From NCBI GenBank assembly GCA_034620365.1, contig JAQGEQ010000316.1:744001-808000 (forward strand): a stretch of DNA of 64,000 bases, read 5' to 3'. The notes beneath the pieces were generated by a model, which was given only the letters and a program-made list of their open reading frames with translations, was not told the DNA's origin and ran no database searches. The position numbers and the translations under genes were made by a program. Below are positions 56,390 through 64,000 of the stretch, one piece after another (the stretch's first letter is position 1; the number at the start of each line of letters is the position of its first letter). Source of the DNA: Pegea sp. RAD2-039. Taxonomy: Eukaryota; Chordata; Thaliacea; Salpida; Salpidae.

Positions 56390-57690
56390 TTATGCGTCAT
56401 CGGTAAAAAGCAGGCCACCTTTGGTGATCTTTTTTACCTTATTCTTCACATTTAGACGTGATTTAGTGGAAAGGCTTAAATCAGAAAGAAATTATATTTC
56501 TTCAGTAAACGCATAAAAAGCTTACATAGAGATTACATAGATTTCAGTTACATAAAGAAAAAAATCCCAAAGAGCATTGTGGCGAGGACACAATCATGTT
56601 TTACTCCGTTTTTGATGGTAAATGGTTCAGAGCAACTTCCATCATACTAGACTGTCGCTTTAATGTTCGTGTAAAATGATTTATCCATATTAAGGAGGTT
56701 CAGTGGACAACCAATCTACAATAGTATCGAGAACAGACCTTCCCTGCAAGTGAGGTCAAAAGCTTTCATAAGGTAAAAAGACACGATCTACAAAGACCTA
56801 CGTTGTTCTTTGTATTTTTCTGTAGTTGACCGACAGCGTTTTTATCTAAAACCACATTGTGACTCGGGGTTTATTCTTTAATACAATATTTGCAAGCGAG
56901 GAAGTAATACACGAGTATTTGCTTTGTCTAGGATGCTAAGCCAGGATATTCCTCTGTAATTATTATAATTAGACCTGGCACCCTTATTTTTGTACAATGT
57001 TATGATATTTGCATCGCGCAGGTTAGTTAGTATAGCGTCCTTACCAGGTGCTTTTCCAACACCTATTGTGCATAATTGGCAAACGTTCCATAATCCAGTC
57101 TAGTGTTCGTCACGGTGGTTTATTGGGAGTAAAACAGTGAAAAGTGTTCAGCCCAATTTGCTAACTGTTCATCTCTATTGTATCAGGATCTTTCCTACAG
57201 CAGACTAGATAAGAGCGTTTAAACGTCATGTGGGTCCGGTTACAAATCCAGCCATTCTCCTAACACCATTGTACATGAATTTGATGCCACTTCTTGCTGT
57301 TGCAGCTTGGGTCTTTGTGCTTTTGCAAAGTCAAAACTCATTGGCATGTTTTCTTTCAGCTTAACAAAATAAACTTCTAGCTTCATGCAAATTACTGAGA
57401 GCTTTTGGGCTAGGTTACAGCTGGTGTATTACATCCATGAAGCAACTTATCGACGTTTTCTTCAAACTAGTTCTCCTTGCTGCAATGGGTATTCTTTTCA
57501 AAAACGTTCAGTGCTTTATCGTAGATCTTCTTTTTAGACCAAGTCAGAGGTGTCTGTCGATGATTTTGTCACATCTATCAAAGTTGAGAAATGTTTTGTC
57601 ACTATCTCTCTCTCAGTCTTTCTAACGTCACGGCAATTTCGGATGTTATTATCCGCACCGGTGGAATCATACGAACGTTTTAACCTCTCC
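56390..57690 (-). mobile_element. Decayed non-LTR (LINE) retrotransposon, reverse transcriptase region
   Basis: On the minus strand, in shifting frames and with many stops, the order of motifs is that of a LINE reverse transcriptase. First, around 57200-57500, comes the linker between endonuclease and RT. Then NKGARSNYNNYRGISWLSI (about 56930-57000), followed by NPESQCGFR, MKAFDLT, and finally FTDDA at about 56392-56405, a degenerate form of the FADD catalytic box. The region is clearly less AT-rich than its flanks. Reading frames are broken throughout, so the copy is dead. I cannot separate RTE-like from jockey/CR1-like clades by eye. Confidence 0.75.
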
Positions 57691-57869
57691 CATCAGTTAT
57701 ATTACTATATATTTGTTGTTTTACTATCTATTTATACTTACTTTATATAATTCTATCCATTATATAATACTTATATTTATTTTAAACTTCAGACTACAAA
57801 AATTTGCTTCATTGATGAGCTTTCATATATCTAACTTTTAAGTAGTCAATGCTATTTCAATGTCCATCT

Positions 57870-58231
57870 GTGTACTGTAGCAGTTGCCATGCCCGCCTAC
57901 CAGGCAAGAGATTCTGGGTTCGAGTTAAGGCGGACACGTATATGCGACAAGAAAAGGTTAATAAAAAGAAACAGGTAAAAGGGCCCTGTGAGTTTAATTA
58001 ATGACAACACTTCTAGGAGACGTAAAGCTCCAAATTCAAAACCGGAGCTAAAACCTCATAGGCAGTTCTCCATTCTACTCTGTGTTTCTCTGACAGCTCC
58101 TGCGGTGCCAGCGTCCCGCTGCATAACTTTGTTGTGGAATCCTGCTGCATGGGCAACAACTTGATCTCAATAATTTATGCTCTGTCATATATACTCATGG
58201 CCGTTCTCGGTCGAAGTAGGCCCTAAAAAAA
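57870..58231 (+). mobile_element. Candidate tRNA-derived SINE
   Basis: The left end has a tRNA-like head: GCCCGCCTACCAGGCAAGAG followed shortly by GGGTTCGAG, a good match to the pol III B box (GGTTCGANNCC) near 57938. A GC-richer body of about 270 bp follows, and the right end passes into CCCTAAAAAAA, an A-rich tail. It abuts the LINE remnant, so it could instead be that element's non-coding end. No second copy is in the window. Confidence 0.45.
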
Positions 58232-59428
58232 TTTAATTATATATTATTGGCTATATTAACTCTAACATAAACAAATGGTAATGACTTTGTAATACTATAG
58301 AAACCCTAAGAAATATTGTACGGTAATTTACTGCCCGCACCTTAGCTTAATCTTCATTTCGGTCATATAAATTACAAGTTTTTGACATGCCTGAATCTAA
58401 CCACCTTTTCATAATCTATACAAAATTCGTACATAGACTTAATTTTGTTTATAGGTGTAAGTTATCATTACATTATTTTTTTTACCTTATTTAAATTTAA
58501 AAAAAAGTTTGTAAGTTTTTAATTGATATAAGGACTGACAGTAGAGCCTATTATATAAACAGTTTTTTTAGGATAATTTGTTGTTGACCATTATATCTCT
58601 TCTGTTGTATTACTATCCATTCGATAGTTTTTTAGTATTTTAAATGTTGTAATAAAGAAGTACATAGACAGTTTTTTTTTTTTTTTTTTTTAAATTCATT
58701 ATCACTGATATAAATAAATTTTTATTTATTAGTTAAAATTATTTATTTTTCTAAGAGTAAATGATAATTTTACTTGCTTCTAATATTATTTTTAATGCTT
58801 CATGATATATAGGCTAAGAATATTTTTATTATATATAATATATGTATATTTATTTTGTTACTATATTATATAAAGCCTAAAAATATTTTTTAGTTTAAAA
58901 ATTTACTAAATAAATACATGTTTAAACTTTTGACCAATAAATTTATCTGAAAAATATTTTTTATTATCTTTTTATAAGTTAATTCAATTACTTTGTAATT
59001 GTTTTAAAATGTATTTTAGTATTTGGTTAATATAATATTTAGTATTTTATTTTCATTTTCATATTTTTCTATAATTTGTAATAAACTACTATTTTATTTT
59101 TTATTATTATCAAAGAAAGTGATATAAGCTAGTTACAGTTCACATAAATTATTCTTTTGATTATTACACTTAGTAATCTAATCAATTTTTAAAAAGTAAG
59201 TTAAAATAAAAACAAATTATTTTTATAATTAATTCTGTTACACACATAAGAAATATTACTGATGAAATTTTATCACATTTTTGTATATAAATGTTATGTG
59301 CATAAATATTTATCAGATTGTTAAACTATTGAAGAATATGGAATGTATTATTTTATAATTTATATTTTTCTTATAAACATTTTTTTTCTTTTTTTAACTT
59401 ACCTTTTTATATATTTTTGTATTTTTAG
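58232..59428. other. AT-rich intergenic region
   Basis: About 1.2 kb, including a run of T at about 58671-58690. Nothing recognised apart from the TTTTTAG acceptor at its right end that belongs to CIR1. Confidence 0.5.
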
Positions 59429-59447
59429 TGTATCAATAGCAAGCAAA

Positions 59448-60452
59448 ATGGGAAAATCATTTAATAATTATATGTGTAAAAAGGATTTTCATCCTTCTTC
59501 ACGTGATAACATTAAACGTGTCTGGATGAGACAACAGAAGTTAGAACATGAACAAAAGAAGCAGGAAGAAATGATGGAACAATATAGAAAAGAACAAGAT
59601 ATGCATGAAACAAGGGTGTTAATGGGTGATAGTAAAGCTAAAGTTGGTTTAAGTTTCATGTATGATGCACCACCTGGCTTAGAAAAAAAAGAAGAGAGTG
59701 AAGATAAAGAATATAAGTTTGATTGGCAAAGAAATGCTCCTAGGGAAGCTTGGATGAAAGGAGACATGTCAACTTTACAAGATCAACCTTTTGGTGTATG
59801 TGTGAGAAATGTGAGATGTATTAAATGTCATCAGTGGGGACATATCAATACTGATCGTGAATGTCCCTTGTTTAATAAAACATCTTCTTTTGAACCAAGT
59901 GCTAAAATGAAATCAAGCAATTATACTGATGAAGGTGTTGCTTCTTCTCTTATTTTGAAGCCTAGATTTTTCGAACCTGTTGGTGGCAAAACCAAAAAGG
60001 AAAACAATCTGTTGATTAAAGATGAAGATGTAGAAGAGGAGCCTGAAATTGCTTTCTTGAAAGATTTAAATCGAAAGCAAAAGAAAAAGTTACTGAGAAA
60101 ATTGAAGAGATTGGAGAGCTCAGACTCCAAGAAGTCAAAAGTTTCAAAGAGAAAAGAAAAAAAACGAAAACCTAAACCCAGATCTAGCTCTTCTAGTTCA
60201 AGTGAATCTGAAGATGAATACAAAAAGAGTAAATCAAAGCATTCAAAGTCCAGAGCATCAAAGCGTCAAAGATCGTCTTCTTCCAGCTCTTCTAGTGATG
60301 AAGATAAAAAATCACCTGATGTGAAAGTGAAGAAGAACTGGAGTCCCAACATGCATAAGAGCAGATCTCATCACTCTGTAAAATCTTATTCTTCAAGCAA
60401 GCATTCACATGAAAGAAAAGAGAAATATGAGCCACGTCATCGAAGATATTGA
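59448..60452 (+). CDS. CIR1: Corepressor interacting with RBPJ 1 (CIR1), 334 aa
   Basis: Nuclear protein linking RBPJ/CSL to histone deacetylase complexes in Notch target repression, and also associated with splicing speckles. The start is chosen because [20 protein letters not shown] is the conserved Cir N-terminal domain; the frame is open further upstream but that part is AT-rich and follows a TTTTTAG acceptor. Landmarks: [57 protein letters not shown], a CCHC zinc knuckle (C-x2-C-x4-H-x6-C), [20 protein letters not shown], then a Lys/Ser/Arg-rich tail with two poly-Ser runs. The coding region is intronless and shorter than in vertebrates only in the tail. Confidence 0.95.
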   Translation: MGKSFNNYMCKKDFHPSSRDNIKRVWMRQQKLEHEQKKQEEMMEQYRKEQDMHETRVLMGDSKAKVGLSFMYDAPPGLEKKEESEDKEYKFDWQRNAPREAWMKGDMSTLQDQPFGVCVRNVRCIKCHQWGHINTDRECPLFNKTSSFEPSAKMKSSNYTDEGVASSLILKPRFFEPVGGKTKKENNLLIKDEDVEEEPEIAFLKDLNRKQKKKLLRKLKRLESSDSKKSKVSKRKEKKRKPKPRSSSSSSSESEDEYKKSKSKHSKSRASKRQRSSSSSSSSDEDKKSPDVKVKKNWSPNMHKSRSHHSVKSYSSSKHSHERKEKYEPRHRRY

Positions 60453-60582
60453 CTCATTTCATAATTAATTGTAAATATGTAAACATCACCAACCTATAAA
60501 CAGTCTTTTCTTTGCTGTCTCAATTTTATCTATTGATAAAAAGTTGTTTAAACTTTGTAAAAGATTTGTTTGTTAATGTTTA

Positions 60583-60588
60583 AATAAA
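60583..60588 (+). terminator. Poly(A) signal AATAAA
   Basis: AATAAA 131 nt after the CIR1 stop. The acceptor in front of the KLHL gene is only about 80 nt further on, so CIR1 and KLHL are unusually close head-to-tail neighbours. Confidence 0.5.
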
Positions 60589-60693
60589 ATTGTCTTTTGC
60601 TCAACATGTTTACTCCCTTTTTTCAGTTCAAACAAAGCTCAAGTTTTTACTTTTTATAATTTGTTTAGCTTTAACGAATGCAGGGTATTAAAA

Positions 60694-63600
60694 ATGACTT
60701 TCAGGCCTCGTTCTTACTCCTCTAAATCCTATTCAACTAGAATTCTCGCCGGCTTTTCTCATTTAAGAGAAAGTGGAATTCTGTGTGACGTTACTCTTGG
60801 TGCAGAAAGCGAATCCTTTCAAGCGCATAGAAGTTTGTTGGCTTCTGCTTCTGATTACTTCAGAGGTACTTTTGTAACTAGCTGTTAGATTAAAAGAAAT
60901 ATAAACATACAAATGTAAGCTTGATATTAAAAGTTGATACTTAAACAGCTATGTTTGGATCAGAGATGAGAGAAAGTAGCGCGAAAAAAATTGATTTATT
61001 TGGAGTGACAGCTGCTGGCCTGAAGTGTGTCCTCGATTTTGTGTACACTGGCCAATTAAAAATTTGCTCATCAAATATTGAGTGTCTTTTGCAAGCTGCT
61101 TCACATCTTCAAGTGCCGGAAGTTTTAGGATTTTGTAATGTAAGTTCATAATTTACAACCATCATTTAGTTTCTTATTTTAAAGTGTTCTTCTAAAAGAG
61201 CGGCTTTTAGCTGTAACCAATATTTAAATAAAAGTTGGAATATTTTAGATATTGTTCTTTGAGGCAAGAGATATCAATAATTATCATTAATTAAAATAAA
61301 CAAAAATTGATGGTAGAAACTATTCTGAGTTCAAATGTAAACTGTTCAGGCTAACCTTATGCAGATAGTTGATTATTTAGAAATTACAGAAATCGATTTG
61401 CGAGCCTGTCCTTGCAAACTTTGACTAATAATTAATCAACTTTCAGGGTAGTTTACCAAAAAAGTTGCTTTTAAATCATAGTAATTACATACGTATAAGA
61501 TGTAATCTTTATGAAAAAAGTCTTATGAAAAGTTTGTGTCTACTAGATTACAAGTTGCCAATTGATGGTACAAACTAAAAGATGTTTTGATGCTGTTAAT
61601 TAGCTTTTTAAAAATATTTCAAGTATTTAACAATTTGTAATTTAGTTTAACTTAGATTAATAGATGTCTCAAATTTTATTTTTCAACATAAAACTACTTA
61701 ATCAACTTGCCAAGTTGTATATAATCCGACTAACTTCTTACAGAGCTTTCTTTGTGCTGAGATAACAGTTGATAACTGCGTGGAAATTGGTCAGATTGCA
61801 GATACCTTTAATCTTACACCTGTTGATACTAAAGTGAACCTTTTTATGTTGGCAAATTTCAACGATATCACCGACTTTAATAAAATTCCGTTTGAAAGAC
61901 TCGTTTATCTGCTTTCTAGTGATGCTATTGATGTAAGCATATGTTTGATTTAATGAATGTAAACTCACAAAACTAAATCTAATCTAACTAATATATGTAG
62001 TTCTTCCGACAATATATAAGTTTCGAAACAATGTTTTTGTTGTCTAAGGTCTTTGTAATTAAATTTTATAAAATTCTTAATTTTGTTCAAAAGTATTTTT
62101 CTAATTTTCTTATAAATTTCCCTTTTATATTCAAAACCTCTTTTTATTTTAAACTGTTTGTTTTGTTATAACTACAAAATCAATTATGTCTCACTTATGA
62201 GTTTAAACAAAACCATTACGACTGTAAATATCAATCATAGGGCATTAACGAGCTTCAGTTGTTTAATGCTGCTCGAGCGTGGATAGAAAGTGATTCGCCA
62301 GAAAGACTACGTCATGCTTCCGGGTTGATGCAACATATTCGCTTCCCTTTAATTTCACCAACTGAACTAATAACACATGTACAAGTAAGTTAAATAATCA
62401 AGTTTTATTTCACTATTACTTTGTAGCTTGCTTAATGATTCTCACTTAAATCTTCTTAGTTGTAAATAGATTCATCATTTCAACCTATAAAACCCTCTTT
62501 AGTCAATGTAAGCGTGTCTTTGAGGTTGCTAAAGACTTGATAACTTTTTATAGTTTGTTGTAACGTGTTCACTTCTAATGTTGTGTATTGATACTTACAA
62601 ATATTCTCATTAAAAGTGCTTTACATCTTTATAAGATTGAAAATCATGAATTTCGAATTCCGGTCATCAACAAAATCATTTTGTTTCTTTGCAGACTGTT
62701 GACTTTATGAAAAGTGAAAAAACGTGCATGTCCCTGCTTCTAGAAGCTTCTAATTATCAAATGGTTCCTTACATGCAACCTATACTACAAACAGCTAGAA
62801 CCCAAATTAGAAGTCAAGCGACTCATCTAGTTACTTTAGGTCACTTTTCTGATCTTTTATAACTAAATCCGATTTCTTTGAAATAAATTAAAATATCAAT
62901 AATAGCTTTTATACTTCTTTTATAAAAAGTCTTTTAAGCTCATTAGCTTGCAGTCAATTACATTAATCAAGGTCTTGCAGGAGGTGTATTACGTCATCAG
63001 TTAGATGTTTCAAAAGATTTAAGAGTTTACAATAATGAAAGTAATCGATGGGTTAATCTGGCCTCTATGGAAAGCTCTAGGTTTGTCTCTTTTATCTGTC
63101 CTACTATTCAATCTAATTGTTTTATTTAACAGATATCAACATGGAATCGCTGTTATCGGTAACTTTCTGTTTGTTGTTGGAGGTCAAAGCAACTATGACA
63201 CAAAAGGAAAGACTGCTGTTGATACGGTTTTCCGATATGATCCTCGCTATAATCGCTGGCTGAAGGTTCAATCAATGATAGAAAAAAGAACTTTCTTTCT
63301 TTTGAGGTTTATTTTTTGAGGATATTTATTTTTTTCTCATTCAATTCTACTCGTTTTTCATTGAAATTTTCTGCTTGAAGTGCAATTGATGGGAAATTAT
63401 ATGCGGTTGGTGGTAGAAACGCGGCTGGTGAACTATCATCAGTAGAATGTTACAATCCTAAAAATAATCAATGGCAATTTGTTGAAAAGATGATGGAACC
63501 ACATTATGGTCATGCAGGTTGTAACATGTAGCTTGAAACTTATCATGACCAACTCCCTGTAGGTACCGTTTATAATGGCAAGATGTACATTTCTGGTGGC

Positions 63601-64000
63601 ATAACTCATGACTCATTTCAAAAAAAACTTCTTTGTTATGACCCTCAAACAGATAAATGGGAACAGAGGTACCCTCAAATTTCTCATCACAAAATAGTTC
63701 TTTTATAAACTCAATTTTCTACGAAGCAACTTCAAATCTTATTTCTTCATCCAGAACACCAATGTCTACAGTCCGTGGGTTACATTGCATGACAACAGTT
63801 GTTGATAGACTCTATGTGATTGGTGGAAACCATTTCAAAGGTAGTGACGTAATCACTTCGGTCCAATCACTATTTAATCACTATCTTCAGGCACTACTGA
63901 TTATGATGATGTACTTGAATGTGAATACTACCTCACTTCGACTAATCAATGGACATCAGTGGCCCCGATGCTTACGGGTCAGAGTGACGTCGGAGTGGCT
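60694..64000 (+). CDS. KLHL9/13: BTB-Kelch protein of the KLHL9/KLHL13 type, truncated by window end
   Basis: Substrate adaptor for CUL3 ubiquitin ligase; in vertebrates KLHL9/13 ubiquitinate Aurora B in mitosis. Exons: 60694-60865, 60949-61139, 61744-61932, 62241-62384, 62695-62839, 62981-63080, 63133-63306, 63381-63517, 63563-63668, 63755-63840, 63891 onward; phases agree. [43 protein letters not shown] region follows, ending in [12 protein letters not shown]. Kelch repeats: [117 protein letters not shown] and [12 protein letters not shown], which are diagnostic of this subfamily. The last kelch blades lie beyond 64000. A 3' splice site lies 25 nt before the ATG. Confidence 0.95.

Noticed and set aside
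60949-61149. Minus-strand frame opposite KLHL exon 2
   Set aside because: Shadow of a confidently assigned BTB-domain exon.

Overview
This is an AT-rich nuclear window from a multicellular, ciliated animal. The metazoan call rests on Dishevelled with DIX, PDZ and DEP domains, gephyrin, a KLHL9/13-type BTB-Kelch protein, a secreted ShKT/EGF/trypsin/TSP1 mosaic protease, and the ciliary protein CFAP45. Genes are split by many short GT-AG introns, often 50-60 bp, and intergenic DNA is long and very AT-rich. The phylum cannot be fixed by eye. Nine protein genes have a good 3' splice site 5-41 nt upstream of the ATG with no 5' exon visible, which suggests spliced-leader trans-splicing or short 5' UTR introns. 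AT-rich animals that use spliced leaders (for example some cnidarians, flatworms or rotifers) are therefore reasonable candidates.

Layout. 1-3660 (-): mosaic serine protease, running off the left edge. 7918-9292 (-): small FAM216-like gene. 11380-14720 (-): gephyrin, 16 exons, 631 aa. 16867-18027 (-): small acidic prothymosin-like nuclear protein with an E-box and CCAAT box upstream. 19978-21713 (+): unrecognised 366 aa protein. 25196-26698 (+): intronless V-ATPase subunit B. 27061-28226 (+): PAGR1/PA1. 31206-32580 (+): UBE2T. 34051-34593 (-): U11/U12 snRNP 35K. 37869-42815 (+): Dishevelled, 16 exons, 701 aa. 44154-44754 (-): fragment of a Cys-rich basic protein. 45825-48008 and 48461-51367 (+): two tandem alpha-tubulin genes. 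52275-55054 (-): CFAP45, 12 exons, 542 aa. About 56390-58231: decayed LINE plus a tRNA-like SINE candidate. 59448-60452 (+): CIR1. 60694-64000 (+): KLHL9/13, cut by the right edge.

Exon joins were checked by reading-frame phase. In every gene given a complete exon model the summed exon lengths are divisible by three, so these models are stronger than single-ORF calls.

Most genes are unrelated housekeeping, chromatin or signalling genes. The one functional neighbourhood is 45.8-55.1 kb, where two alpha-tubulins lie tail-to-tail with CFAP45, a protein that binds inside axonemal doublet microtubules. The tubulin pair has a clear mosaic history: an 815 bp block including an intron is almost identical, while other exons have diverged strongly, and neither copy has lysine 40. 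I see no prokaryote-like operon, CRISPR array, virus or defence system, and no clearly undescribed system. The best leads are the 5' splice-acceptor pattern, the tubulin pair and the protease architecture.
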